DNA of 64,000 bases from Lutimaribacter_A marinistellae (GTDB lineage Bacteria > Pseudomonadota > Alphaproteobacteria > Rhodobacterales > Rhodobacteraceae). The stretch spans positions 124,001-188,000 of the forward strand of contig NZ_JBHRXI010000049.1 in assembly GCF_042648365.1 (NCBI RefSeq), written 5' to 3'. Below are positions 33,208 to 42,288 of this stretch, piece by piece. The notes under the pieces were generated by a model. It searched no databases, had not been told where the DNA came from, and was given only the letters and a program-made list of their open reading frames with translations. The position numbers and the translations under genes were made by a program. How positions within the stretch are numbered: the stretch's first letter is position 1; each line of letters begins with the position of its first letter.

Positions 33208-34035
33208 ATGCTCCAGAAAACACCCCCTTCGCTGTCCGATGCAGACCTGACCCGCAAGATCGCCAAGGACAAGTACCAGCTCAAGCTATTCGCCTTGCAG
33301 CAGCAATTGGCGCGTATTCAACAAGCCTATCTGTTTCATGGCCACAAGGCGGTGATCGTTTTCGAGGGCTGGGACGCGGCTGGCAAGGGCGGCACGATCC
33401 GCCGGATCAGCCAAGCGCTAGACCCGCGCAGCTTCAAGGTCTGGCCGATCGGTGCTCCGCGTAACTATTACCTGAACCGGCATCATCTGTTGCGCTTCTG
33501 GGAAAGGCTGCCGCCGGCCGGGGCGATTTCGGCCTTTGACCGGAGCTGGTATGGTCGGGTCATGGTCGAGCGCGTCGAAGGGTTCACCCCGGAGTCGCGC
33601 TGGCGTCAGGGATACAGGGAGATCAACGAGTTCGAACGGATGCTGGTGGATGACGGCACGCGCGTGGTCAAGCTGTTCTTCCACATCTCGCCCGACGAGC
33701 AGATGCATCGTTTCGAAGAGCGTCTGCGGAACCCTATGAAGCAGTGGAAGCTGACCTACGAGGATTTCCGCAACCGCACCAAGTGGCACGCCTATGCCGA
33801 GGCGATCGAAGAGATGTTCGCAAAGACATCGACCGATTACGCGCCTTGGAACCTCATTCCTGCAAACCACAAACGTTATGCGCGCGTGACTGCGATGAAA
33901 AAGGTGGTCAAGGCGCTTTCGCATGGCGTTGACCTGGATCCCCAGCATCTTGACGGCAAGACGCTTGATGCGGCGCGCCAACATCTCGACGTGGACCAGG
34001 AATTGATCGACAGCCTGCGCGCGCGAACGGAGTAA
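33208..34035 (+). CDS. ppk2: Polyphosphate kinase 2 (PPK2 family)
   Basis: 275 residues. The P-loop kinase fold has Walker A FEGWDAAGKGGTI (about 51-63), Walker B-like AFDRSWYGRVMVERVEG and lid-region Arg residues RRISQALDPRSF. The ending includes WKLTYEDFRNRTKW and APWNLIPANHKRYARV, both hallmarks of PPK2. A single domain points to class I or III, which transfer phosphate between polyphosphate and nucleoside diphosphates or monophosphates; the class cannot be fixed by eye. It stands alone between two terminator/intergenic zones. With Ppx/GppA and PhoX it lies in a phosphate-metabolism neighbourhood. Confidence 0.92.
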   Translation: MLQKTPPSLSDADLTRKIAKDKYQLKLFALQQQLARIQQAYLFHGHKAVIVFEGWDAAGKGGTIRRISQALDPRSFKVWPIGAPRNYYLNRHHLLRFWERLPPAGAISAFDRSWYGRVMVERVEGFTPESRWRQGYREINEFERMLVDDGTRVVKLFFHISPDEQMHRFEERLRNPMKQWKLTYEDFRNRTKWHAYAEAIEEMFAKTSTDYAPWNLIPANHKRYARVTAMKKVVKALSHGVDLDPQHLDGKTLDAARQHLDVDQELIDSLRARTE

Positions 34036-34157
34036 GCGGTTGCGCGTCGAGGTCTTGCGTCGGTGGCACTACTGTTGTTTTTCTGGGCATACTGAGTGTC
34101 TTGGTCGTGAATCGATCAAGACGCGACATGTATTCTAGCGGAACAACAGGGGGCCAT

Positions 34158-35258
34158 ATGAGCAAGGCGGACGTGATCGTGATCGGTGGAGGTATCGCCG
34201 GTGTCAGCGCCGCTGCAGAGTTGGCGGCCGACGCGTCGGTTCTGCTGCTGGAGGCCGAGCCGCAGGTGGGTTATCACTCTACCGGACGGTCGGCTGCGGT
34301 TTTCATCCGCAACTATGGCAACGCAACGCTGCGCCAACTCAATGCCGCCGCCGCACCGCTCCTTGAAGCACCTGAAGGTGTCAGCGATCGAAGCCTGCTG
34401 TCGCCGCGTGGTGAACTGATCATCGCGACGGACGTGGAACTGCCCGCGCTCGATGAATATGCGGATGGTGCAACGGGGTTGGAGCGGTTGACCGCGCACG
34501 AAGCGCAAGAGTTGGTGCCTATTCTGCGGGCGGACAGGATTGCTGCGGCGGTCATCGAATGGGATGCGCAGGATATCGACGTGAACCGCATGCTCTCCGG
34601 CTACATGCGCCTTCTGAAGAGGCGCGGTGGTCGTGTCGTTACAGGTGCAAGGGTTGAGTGGATCGAGAAGTCCGGACCCGCTTGGCAGGTGCGCGCAGGC
34701 GGTAACCTCTACGAAGGCGCATGCGTGGTAAACGCGGCAGGTGCGTGGTCAGGGATCGTCGGTGAGATGGCCGGAGCGGTAGACCCAAAGTTGCAACCGC
34801 TACGACGCTCGGCCGCTATCCTGCCGGCTCCGGCTGGGCATGATCCGCGCCGCTGGCCTGTCGTGGCAAATGCGGCCGAGAGCTGGTACGCCAAGCCCGA
34901 AGCGGGAAAGCTCATGGTCAGTCCGGCCGATGAAGACCCCGTGGAGCCACAGGATGCCTGGGTAGACGACATGGTGCTGGCCGAAGGGCTGCATCGTTTC
35001 GAACAGGCGGTGACCGTAACGGTCGATCGTGTGGAGCATAGCTGGGCCGGGCTGCGAACCTTTGCACCGGATCGAACGCCTGTGGTCGGGTATGACCCGC
35101 ATACGGATGGTTTTTTCTGGCTTGCGGGGCAGGGAGGTTATGGTGTGCAGACGGCCCCGGCGATGGCCCGGTTAACTGCTGACCTTGTGACCGGACGTGT
35201 TGCCTCAATCGATCCCGCCTGCTTGGCCGCTCTGTCTCCGGCGCGGTTCGTCGCCTAG
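34158..35258 (+). CDS. FAD-dependent oxidoreductase, DAO (D-amino acid/glycine oxidase-like) family
   Basis: 366 residues. The FAD-binding start is VIVIGGGIAGVSAAAELA with the ribose-binding acidic end LLLEAEPQVGYHSTGRSAAVF, then VVNAAGAWSG in the middle and GLRTFAPDRTPVVGYD...GFFWLAGQGGYGVQTAPAMA at the C-terminus, all standard for DAO-fold oxidases/dehydrogenases. Members oxidise glycine, sarcosine, D-amino acids or glycerol-3-phosphate. The frame is open to 34101; the ATG at 34158 directly precedes the Rossmann strand and follows GGGGG. No partner subunit is nearby. Confidence 0.88.
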   Translation: MSKADVIVIGGGIAGVSAAAELAADASVLLLEAEPQVGYHSTGRSAAVFIRNYGNATLRQLNAAAAPLLEAPEGVSDRSLLSPRGELIIATDVELPALDEYADGATGLERLTAHEAQELVPILRADRIAAAVIEWDAQDIDVNRMLSGYMRLLKRRGGRVVTGARVEWIEKSGPAWQVRAGGNLYEGACVVNAAGAWSGIVGEMAGAVDPKLQPLRRSAAILPAPAGHDPRRWPVVANAAESWYAKPEAGKLMVSPADEDPVEPQDAWVDDMVLAEGLHRFEQAVTVTVDRVEHSWAGLRTFAPDRTPVVGYDPHTDGFFWLAGQGGYGVQTAPAMARLTADLVTGRVASIDPACLAALSPARFVA

Positions 35259-35351
35259 CGGGTGCCTTTCGGCCACGTTTTCGTGAATGGACCTGTTCTT
35301 CGGTTCGATTGTTTGGTGTACTAGAGGTCGAGAGTGATTGGAGCTGCCCCG

Positions 35352-36011
35352 ATGTTGACCAGACGCCATTTCGTCGCCACCACGCTTGCGATGTTTTCCC
35401 CTCCTATCCTTGGGAACGGCATCGCCCATGCCTCTCCGGACCAATGGGCGGAGTGGGACGCTTTGGTGACCCCGGCCGGATACGATCCCGCAACGTCGAA
35501 CCCATGGGGCTTGCACCCTCGTTTCTTGCCGGTGCGTGTCGAGACGAACCGGGCGTTGAAGCCGGGCGATTTGCATGTCGATGCGGTGGCGCGCTACCTG
35601 TATCACATTCAGCCGGACGGCTCGGCGATGCGTTACGGCGTCGCGATTGCGCGTGGCGATCTATATCTGCCGGGAACCTTCTCGATCCGTCGCAAGGCGA
35701 AATGGCCGCGGTGGACACCGACCGCCAATATGATCCGCCGTGATCCCGATCTTTATGCCCAGCATGCGGGCGGGATGCCCGGTGGTCCTGACAACCCGCT
35801 GGGGTCGCGTGCCTTCTACCTCTACAAGGGGAGCCGCGATACGTATCTCCGGATCCATGGTACACCGCATCCGCGATCTATTGGCGGACGAGCAAGTTCC
35901 GGCTGCGTACGTATGGCGATGCCCCACATCATCGGGCTTTACGAGCAGGTCGAGACGGGCGCGACCGCCCATCTTTACCCTGCCGAAGACGGCGTGACCG
36001 CCGTAAGCTGA
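35352..36011 (+). CDS. L,D-transpeptidase (YkuD family), exported
   Basis: 219 residues. The N-terminus MLTRRHFVATTLAMF carries a twin-arginine pair before a hydrophobic run ending HASP. The YkuD catalytic motif is in IHGTPHPRSIGGRASSGCVRM, with the essential Cys in SSGCVRM (about residue 190). The enzyme forms 3-3 cross-links in peptidoglycan or attaches proteins to it. A GTG at 35334 is in frame, but GGAG lies within that extension, 8 nt before the ATG at 35352. It converges with the small lipoprotein gene. Confidence 0.9.
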   Translation: MLTRRHFVATTLAMFSPPILGNGIAHASPDQWAEWDALVTPAGYDPATSNPWGLHPRFLPVRVETNRALKPGDLHVDAVARYLYHIQPDGSAMRYGVAIARGDLYLPGTFSIRRKAKWPRWTPTANMIRRDPDLYAQHAGGMPGGPDNPLGSRAFYLYKGSRDTYLRIHGTPHPRSIGGRASSGCVRMAMPHIIGLYEQVETGATAHLYPAEDGVTAVS

Positions 36012-36020
36012 CACGTCCCG

Positions 36021-36287
36021 TCAGGCGCGGGCGCAGATCGGACGGCCATCCACGGTGCGAAGCGGCAGATATGTCGTTTCGACCGGGCCAACGTAGCGAT
36101 ACCAATAGCAGCCGTCCTCGGGCATGATCCGCAGGCCGGACAGGTCCTGGCCGGGCGCGGCCAGTTGCACCACTTGGTCTGGCACTTCGGTCAAATCGGC
36201 GACCTCTCCTGTCGGCGTTCCGGTGTAGGTTTCGGTACAGGCGCCCAGCAGGACAAGGGCGGGGAGGAGTCGGGTAATCGCGCGCAT
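36021..36287 (-). CDS. Small putative lipoprotein, 88 aa
   Basis: The N-terminus MRAITRLLPALVLLGACTETY has a lipobox (LLGAC, modified Cys at about 17). The remaining about 70 residues include two Cys (EDGCYWY, PICAR) and a Tyr/Val-rich segment. No known domain was recognised. The frame is open to 36347, but the ATG at 36287 gives the lipoprotein signal exactly and has AGGGA upstream. The function is unknown; convergent with the L,D-transpeptidase with a 9-bp gap. Confidence 0.75.
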   Translation of the reverse strand: MRAITRLLPALVLLGACTETYTGTPTGEVADLTEVPDQVVQLAAPGQDLSGLRIMPEDGCYWYRYVGPVETTYLPLRTVDGRPICARA

Positions 36288-36560
36288 TTCTAGGTATCCC
36301 TGTTTCCGTCTCGGCCATCGGCACGAGGCCGGAACAAGCCGTTTCAACCCGAAGTGTTACCCTGACGCGGGCTGATCCGCTACCCCGTGCGCAACCTGCC
36401 CGATCAATGTGCGCGCATCCCTGCCACAGGTGGAAAACGGCTGCGTATCCGTGTCTGAGGCGCGAGCGCTCTCAAAACGCTTGATCGAAGCGTCGGCTCG
36501 CGCCAATCTCACTTCAATACGGACGACCATCCCGGTGCGCTCCGGGGCAAGGGACCCCGC

Positions 36561-37634
36561 ATGATCGAAATTGACAGCGTTAGCAAGATCTTCACCGGCC
36601 GCGGAGCCCCGTTTACCGCACTCGACGATGTTTCGATCACCATACGCGAAAATGAGTTCTTTACGCTGCTTGGGCCGTCGGGATGCGGGAAGACCACGCT
36701 GCTGCGCGTGATCGCGGGTTTCATCGACCCGACCCGCGGAAGTGTTCGGCTGGATGGTGACGACCTGTTGTCGTTGCCGCCCTACCGGCGTCCGGTCAAT
36801 ACCGTGTTTCAGAACTACGCGCTTTTTCCCCACATGACGGTGGCGCAGAACATCGCGTTCGGCCTCGAAATGCTGGACCGGCCTCGGGCCGAAGTGTCAT
36901 CGACGGTCGAACAGATGCTGACACTGGTTCGTATGACCGAAATGGCCGGGCGAAAGACCTCGGAAATCTCGGGCGGACAACAGCAACGCGTCGCGCTTGC
37001 GCGGGCGCTTGCCCCGCGGCCAAAGGTTCTGCTGCTTGACGAACCGCTTTCGGCGCTGGACTTCAAGTTGCGCAAGGATATGCAGCTTGAACTGAAGCGG
37101 CTGCAATCCGAAACCGGGATCACCTTTGTCTTTGTCACGCACGACCAGGAAGAGGCGCTGACCATGTCCGACCGGATCGCCGTGATGAACGCGGGCAAGA
37201 TCCGGCAATTCGGCGGCCCACGGGACATCTATGACCATCCGGCGGAACGGTTCGTGGCCGATTTCATCGGTGATACAAACTTTCTTGACGTAACCCTTCT
37301 GTCCGCTCAGGGGACAAGCGCGCAGGTACGTCTTGCCTCCGGGGCCGAGGTCGAGGTGAGGGCACCGCAGTCAGAAATCGCGCCCGGGCCGGCCACGCTT
37401 GCCGTGCGCCCGGAGCATGCGCAACTTGCGCCGCCCGATGATGCACCTTTGCGCGGGGTTCTCAGCAACATCGTCTATTTCGGAACCGACACGCATTATC
37501 ATGTCGATCTGGACCAGGCCGGTGCCTTTGTCCTGCGCAGGCAGAACCAACCGGATCAGGCGCAAGGTTGGGCCATCGGCGATAGTGTCGGGGTCAAGGT
37601 TCCCCCCGGCGTCGGCCAGGTTCTGAGAGATTGA
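36561..37634 (+). CDS. potA: Spermidine/putrescine ABC transporter ATP-binding protein (PotA-like)
   Basis: 357 residues. Walker A GPSGCGKTT, Q-loop TVFQNYALFPHMTV, signature ISGGQQQRVA, Walker B VLLLDEPLSALD and switch His VTHDQEEA are followed by a C-terminal TOBE regulatory domain (LAVRPEHAQLA). It is the first of a potABCD set on the plus strand. The 273 bp upstream hold no gene or clear promoter. It powers import of polyamines or related cations. Confidence 0.92.
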   Translation: MIEIDSVSKIFTGRGAPFTALDDVSITIRENEFFTLLGPSGCGKTTLLRVIAGFIDPTRGSVRLDGDDLLSLPPYRRPVNTVFQNYALFPHMTVAQNIAFGLEMLDRPRAEVSSTVEQMLTLVRMTEMAGRKTSEISGGQQQRVALARALAPRPKVLLLDEPLSALDFKLRKDMQLELKRLQSETGITFVFVTHDQEEALTMSDRIAVMNAGKIRQFGGPRDIYDHPAERFVADFIGDTNFLDVTLLSAQGTSAQVRLASGAEVEVRAPQSEIAPGPATLAVRPEHAQLAPPDDAPLRGVLSNIVYFGTDTHYHVDLDQAGAFVLRRQNQPDQAQGWAIGDSVGVKVPPGVGQVLRD

Positions 37635-37638
37635 AGCC

Positions 37639-38553
37639 ATGACCGATGCCGCCCAAGTCACCGCCCGTCGGGCATCCCGAGCACGGTGGCTGCTGCTGGC
37701 ACCGGCCCTTGCGATCCTGACGCTCGCGGCGTCGGGTCCCTTGCTGATCGTCTTGATCTATTCCTTTCTGACGCCTGGGGATTACGGCGGCGTCATCTGG
37801 GAGCCGTCGGCACAGGGCTGGTTCTCGGTCGTGTTCGAACGGGATTTCTTTACCGACGAATTGAGCTTGGCCGATGCGCATCTGTCGATTTTCTGGCGCT
37901 CGGTCAAATTGTCTCTGATGACGGCTGCACTGGCCTTTGTCTTTGGCTTTCCAACGGCTTACTTCATCGCGACGCGCCCCAAGGAAAGGCGCGATCTCTG
38001 GATGCTTCTCATCATCATCCCGTTCTGGACAAACCTGCTGATCCGAACCTTTGCGATTGCGGAACTGATCCGAAACGAAGGGACGGTGAACACGCTGTTG
38101 ATCGCAATCGGTATCATCGACGAGCCGATCCAGATGCTGTTCACCGAATTCGCGATCCTGCTTGGAATGGCTTACGTGTATCTGCCGCTGATGGTTCTTC
38201 CCATCTACGCCTCGCTCGAACGGCTTGATTTCAGCTTGGTCGAGGCGGGATACGATCTGTATGCCACACGATGGCGTGTCCTGCGCAAGGTCATCTTTCC
38301 CTTGGCCAAGCCGGGGGTCATCGCGGGATCGATCCTTGTTTTCGTGCCCAGCCTCGGGGCCTATGTCACGCCCCGTGTTCTGGGCGGCGGCAAGCAACTG
38401 ATGCTGGGCAACCTGATCGAGCTTCAATTCGGTCAGGGACGCAACTGGCCTTTGGGCGCTGCGCTTTCACTGACACTCTTGGCTATCGTGATGGTTGCGT
38501 TGCTGTTCTACGTGCGCGCCGCAGGCGAGGAGGAGGGGCGGCATGGCAGCTAA
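37639..38553 (+). CDS. potB: Polyamine ABC transporter permease (PotB-like)
   Basis: 304 residues with six predicted membrane segments: first at about 17-37 (WLLLAPALAILTLAASGPLLIV), then a long periplasmic loop (WEPSAQGWFSVVFERDFFT), and a core with the EAA-type loop LVEAGYDLYATRWRVLRKVIFPL at about 200-222. It starts 4 bp after potA and overlaps potC by 11 bp. It forms the channel with PotC. Confidence 0.92.
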   Translation: MTDAAQVTARRASRARWLLLAPALAILTLAASGPLLIVLIYSFLTPGDYGGVIWEPSAQGWFSVVFERDFFTDELSLADAHLSIFWRSVKLSLMTAALAFVFGFPTAYFIATRPKERRDLWMLLIIIPFWTNLLIRTFAIAELIRNEGTVNTLLIAIGIIDEPIQMLFTEFAILLGMAYVYLPLMVLPIYASLERLDFSLVEAGYDLYATRWRVLRKVIFPLAKPGVIAGSILVFVPSLGAYVTPRVLGGGKQLMLGNLIELQFGQGRNWPLGAALSLTLLAIVMVALLFYVRAAGEEEGRHGS

Positions 38554-39361
38554 GCCCTTTGACGTGCGACGCCAGACCGGATTTGCCACCATGGCGATCC
38601 TGTGCTTCGTGGTGCTCTACCTGCCAATCGGATTGCTCGTCATCTATTCGTTCAACCAAGGCGAAAGCATTGCCATCTGGGAGGGGTTCAGCTGGCGTTG
38701 GTATGTCAGCGCGTGGGAAAATGAACAGGTTCAGGCGGCCACGATCCGGTCGCTGATCATCGCCTTCTGGGCCGCCTTGATTTCCACCTCCTGCGCCGTG
38801 CTGGCAGCCCTTGCCACGACGCGCCAAGAACGATTTCGCGGCTACACGTTCGTTTTTGCCATGATCAACCAGCCGCTGATGGTTCCCGAGATCGTGACGG
38901 CGGTCGCACTCCTGATCTTTTTCGCGATGATCAAGGTCCAGACGGGTTATACCGGGCTTGGCTATCTCATCCTTGCGCATTCGGCTTTTTGTTTGCCCTT
39001 CGCCTACATGCCGATCCGGGCGCGGTTGCAGGGCATGGACCTGAACCTGGAGCAGGCCGCGATGGATCTCTACGGCACGCCCTGGCGGGTGTTCCGCCGG
39101 ATCACGCTGCCGCAGCTCTGGCCGGGCATCCTTGCAGGTGCAATGCTGGCATTCGTCATCTCGCTCGATGACGTGGTGATTACCGAATTCGTCAAATCGG
39201 CCGGGCAGGATACTTTGCCCACCTACATGCTCGGGCAGATGCGCCGCGTCGTGACCCCCGAGGTGAACGCGATTTCCACGGTCCTGCTGGCCATCTCGGT
39301 CGTGATGGTGGTGGCGTTCTATTTCCTCAGCCGGACCAAAAAGAAACCAACAGGAGGATAA
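38543..39361 (+). CDS. potC: Polyamine ABC transporter permease (PotC-like)
   Basis: 272 residues with six membrane segments and an EAA loop (LEQAAMDLYGTPWRVFRRITLPQL, about 170-193), followed by SLDDVVITEF, a strongly conserved PotC element. The start ATG at 38543 follows GAGGAGGGGCGGC; an earlier in-frame start at 38495 would deeply overlap potB. It lies 1 bp before potD. Confidence 0.92.
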   Translation: MAAKPFDVRRQTGFATMAILCFVVLYLPIGLLVIYSFNQGESIAIWEGFSWRWYVSAWENEQVQAATIRSLIIAFWAALISTSCAVLAALATTRQERFRGYTFVFAMINQPLMVPEIVTAVALLIFFAMIKVQTGYTGLGYLILAHSAFCLPFAYMPIRARLQGMDLNLEQAAMDLYGTPWRVFRRITLPQLWPGILAGAMLAFVISLDDVVITEFVKSAGQDTLPTYMLGQMRRVVTPEVNAISTVLLAISVVMVVAFYFLSRTKKKPTGG

Positions 39362-39362
39362 A

Positions 39363-40388
39363 ATGAAACTCAAGCTGACACTGGCAGTCATGGCAGCTGC
39401 CACCGGGGTCCCGGCGCTCGCCGAGGGCGAGTTGAACATCTACAACTGGGGCAACTATACCAGCCCCGAAATGATCGAGAAGTTCGAGAAGGAACACGGC
39501 ATCGAGGTCACGATCACCGATTACGACAGCAACGACACGGCGCTCGCCAAGATCAAGGCCGGCGGTCACGGATTCGATATTGTCGTTCCTTCAGGGACTT
39601 ACATTCCGATCTTCATCTCCGAAGGGCTGTTGATGGAGTCGAAGCCCAACGAGATGGAGAATTTCAAGAACATGGACCCGGTTTGGGTCGATGTCGAGTT
39701 CGACCCTGGCCGGAACTACACCGTTCCGTGGCAGTGGGGCACGGTTGGTCTGACGGTAAACACCGGGCTCTACGATGGCGACATCAACACGGCGGCGATC
39801 TTCCTTGATCCGCCGGAGGAGTTGAAGGGCAAGATCAACGTCGTGCCAGAAATGATGGATGTCATGTCGACCACCATCTACTACATGGGCGGCGAGCAGT
39901 GCACGACCGACAAGGAAGTGCTGAAAAAGGTTCGCGACAAGCTGGTCGAGGCCAAGCAGCACTGGCTGTCGATGGATTACGGCAATATCGAGAAATACGC
40001 TAAGGGCGACCTTGGTGCGGGCGTCAACTGGAACGGTGCGAGCCTGCGCGCGCGGCTGGAAAACGAAGAGATCGCCTTCGGCTATCCGGCAACGGGTTAT
40101 CCCGTGTGGATGGACAACGCGGCCATCCTTGCCGACGCGCAGAATGTCGACAACGCAAAGCTCTTCCTGAATTTCATCATGGATCCCGAAAACGCGGCGA
40201 TGCTGTCGAACTTTGCCCGCTATGCGAACGGCATCAAAGGATCCGAGGAATACCTCGATCCGATCATGGCAAGCGCACCCGAGGTCGTGGTGCCGGAAGA
40301 GTTGAAGGGCGCAGGCGTTGTGTCCAAAACCTGCCCACCGGAAGCGCAGAAGATCTATACCGCGATCTGGACTGAACTTCAGAAATGA
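39363..40388 (+). CDS. potD: Periplasmic polyamine-binding protein (PotD-like)
   Basis: 341 residues with a signal peptide (about 1-20, GVPALA). The mature start EGELNIYNWGNYTSPEMIEKFE is the PotD/PotF fingerprint. DYDSNDTALAKIKAG, FDIVVPSGTYIP, an acidic NYTVPWQWGTVGL segment and a late GYPVWMDNAAI region line the polyamine cleft in the family. AGGAGG precedes the ATG. Spermidine, putrescine or a polyamine-like compound is expected. A hairpin after the gene separates it from the co-directional amidohydrolase. Confidence 0.92.
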   Translation: MKLKLTLAVMAAATGVPALAEGELNIYNWGNYTSPEMIEKFEKEHGIEVTITDYDSNDTALAKIKAGGHGFDIVVPSGTYIPIFISEGLLMESKPNEMENFKNMDPVWVDVEFDPGRNYTVPWQWGTVGLTVNTGLYDGDINTAAIFLDPPEELKGKINVVPEMMDVMSTTIYYMGGEQCTTDKEVLKKVRDKLVEAKQHWLSMDYGNIEKYAKGDLGAGVNWNGASLRARLENEEIAFGYPATGYPVWMDNAAILADAQNVDNAKLFLNFIMDPENAAMLSNFARYANGIKGSEEYLDPIMASAPEVVVPEELKGAGVVSKTCPPEAQKIYTAIWTELQK

Positions 40389-40395
40389 ACCTCGT

Positions 40396-40415
40396 GGCGG
40401 GCCTCCGAGCCCGCC
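40396..40415 (+). terminator. Hairpin between potD and the YtcJ-like gene
   Basis: GGCGGGC / GCCCGCC 7-bp stem with a 6-nt loop, 8 bp after the potD stop, followed by CGCTTTCGG without a real T-run. It is more likely an attenuator or mRNA stabiliser than a full terminator. Confidence 0.5.
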
Positions 40416-40437
40416 CGCTTTCGGTCGGAGACGCGCC

Positions 40438-42099
40438 ATGCATCCTGATATCGTCATTCTGAACGGTCGTCTGATCACCTTTGACGAGGCGCGTCCGACG
40501 GCTTCGGCCCTGGCAATCCGGGCCGGTGCCATCCTCGCAGTAGGCGAAACACTCGAAATCAGGCAGATGGCGGGGCCGTCGACACGCGTCGTGGATGCGG
40601 GCGGTGCCACGGTTCTACCGGGGTTCATCGACAGCCACGTCCATCTTTTCGGGGGATCGGTCGAACTTGGATACTTGGACCTGCATGGCGTGGTCGGGCT
40701 GGACGCGCTGACCCGCAAGGTGCGTGACTGGTCGCTGCAATGCGCTGACGATCGGATCGTTTTCGCGGTACAGGCCGATTACATGATCCTGGGAACCGGT
40801 GCGCTGGTCACGCGGCATGATCTGGACAAGGTTCTTCCCGACCGTCCCTTTGCCATGTTCGCGCCGGACCACCATACGATCTGGGCCAATACCGCCGCAC
40901 TGGAACTTGCAGGTCTTCTCGATGGAGGCGCTGTCGAAAAGGGCGCCGAGATCATCATGGGCGACGACGGCAAGGCCAATGGTGAGTTGCGGGAACCCGG
41001 TGCCTATGCCCCGATTCTGGCCCTGACACGTCATGGAGGCCGCGACCTTTTGGGCCTGGTCACCGGGGCCGACCCTGTTCCTGCCGCCACGCTAGCAGAG
41101 CGTGCTATGGACAAGGATGCCATTCGGCGCGGCCTGCAACACTGCGCGAGCCACGGCATTACGGGCCTTCACAACATGGATGGCAATTTCTACACGCTCG
41201 ACCTGCTGCAGGAGATCGACGACGAAGGCGACCTGTTGTGCAGGACAGAGGTTCCCTTTCATTTTAAGACGCAAGACCCGCTTGACCGGTTTTCGGAAGC
41301 GGACGAGATGCGTAGGCGGTATACCTCTGACCGGGTCTGGTGCAATCGCGTCAAGATGTTCGCGGACGGGGTCGTGGAAAGCTCGACCGCGTTGATGCTA
41401 CAACCTTATCCGGGGCTGGATACCGTTGGAGATGCAGTTTTCGAGCGTGACCATTTCATTGATGCCTGCATCAGGGCAGATGCCATGGGCCTGCAGATCG
41501 CCGTTCACGCTATCGGCGACGCCGCGATCCGCCAGACGCTTGATGGTTACGAGGCGGCGATCCGGGCAAATGGCCGCCGTGACAGCCGCCATCGCGTCGA
41601 ACATATCGAGGTCTTGCATCCCGACGATCTACCGCGCTTCGCCGAGCTTGGGGTCGTCGCGTCGTTTCAACCCGGCCACGCGCCGTTCGGCGGGTTCTTT
41701 CCGCCCGATGGTGTTGGGCGCATGCTGCATGATCACCAGATCCCGACGGCGTATGCATGGCAGGACCTTCGCGACAGCGGCGCAAGGATCATCTTCTCGA
41801 CCGACTGGCCGGTGATCCCGGTAGATGTCATGCCGACCGTCAAGGCCGCGGTCGCGCCGATCGAGATGCCGGCGCCGTGGCGGAACCAAACCCAGACCCT
41901 GATGGATACGTTGAGATCCTATACTACCGACAATGCCTGGGTGGAATTCAACGAAGGCCGGAAAGGGCGCCTGATACCTGGCATGATGGCGGACATCGCG
42001 ATCATGAGTCACGATTTGACAATCATGGATCCCAACGACCTCGACAAGGCAGGGGCGCGGATGACCATCATGGGTGGGCAGGTAACTTTCGAGGCCTGA
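40438..42099 (+). CDS. YtcJ-family metal-dependent amidohydrolase
   Basis: 553 residues. Family features are an N-terminal beta-sandwich start PDIVILNGRLITFDEARPTASALAIR, the metal pair in VLPGFIDSHVHLFGGS, the VKMFADGVVESSTALML segment, His sites in QIAVHAIGDAA and HRVEHIEV, the last Asp in IIFSTDWPV, and the terminal MADIAIMSHDLT. Homologues hydrolyse N-substituted formamides or similar amides. It is cytoplasmic (no signal). It starts 49 bp after potD, so a transported N-acylated or carbamoylated amine is an attractive but unproven substrate. The ATG at 40438 was chosen over an upstream in-frame start that overlaps potD. Confidence 0.88.
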   Translation: MHPDIVILNGRLITFDEARPTASALAIRAGAILAVGETLEIRQMAGPSTRVVDAGGATVLPGFIDSHVHLFGGSVELGYLDLHGVVGLDALTRKVRDWSLQCADDRIVFAVQADYMILGTGALVTRHDLDKVLPDRPFAMFAPDHHTIWANTAALELAGLLDGGAVEKGAEIIMGDDGKANGELREPGAYAPILALTRHGGRDLLGLVTGADPVPAATLAERAMDKDAIRRGLQHCASHGITGLHNMDGNFYTLDLLQEIDDEGDLLCRTEVPFHFKTQDPLDRFSEADEMRRRYTSDRVWCNRVKMFADGVVESSTALMLQPYPGLDTVGDAVFERDHFIDACIRADAMGLQIAVHAIGDAAIRQTLDGYEAAIRANGRRDSRHRVEHIEVLHPDDLPRFAELGVVASFQPGHAPFGGFFPPDGVGRMLHDHQIPTAYAWQDLRDSGARIIFSTDWPVIPVDVMPTVKAAVAPIEMPAPWRNQTQTLMDTLRSYTTDNAWVEFNEGRKGRLIPGMMADIAIMSHDLTIMDPNDLDKAGARMTIMGGQVTFEA

Positions 42100-42288
42100 T
42101 CGCCCCGATCGCAACTATCCCTTCAACGACGGCAATGCGATCACCGCCACGGGCGGGTTCCAATTTTGGTTGTGGTGTGCTATCAATCACACCCATAGAT
42201 TACTTAAGCATTTCATTTTCGGCAGCTCCCGCTGCCTCTGTTTCGAACCCATGGGCCCATACGCAACGGACCTGTTTTCGGGGGTAAG

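Noticed and set aside
36357..36833. 158-codon minus frame upstream of and overlapping potA
   Set aside because: Overlaps the well-supported potA coding region antisense; no motif.
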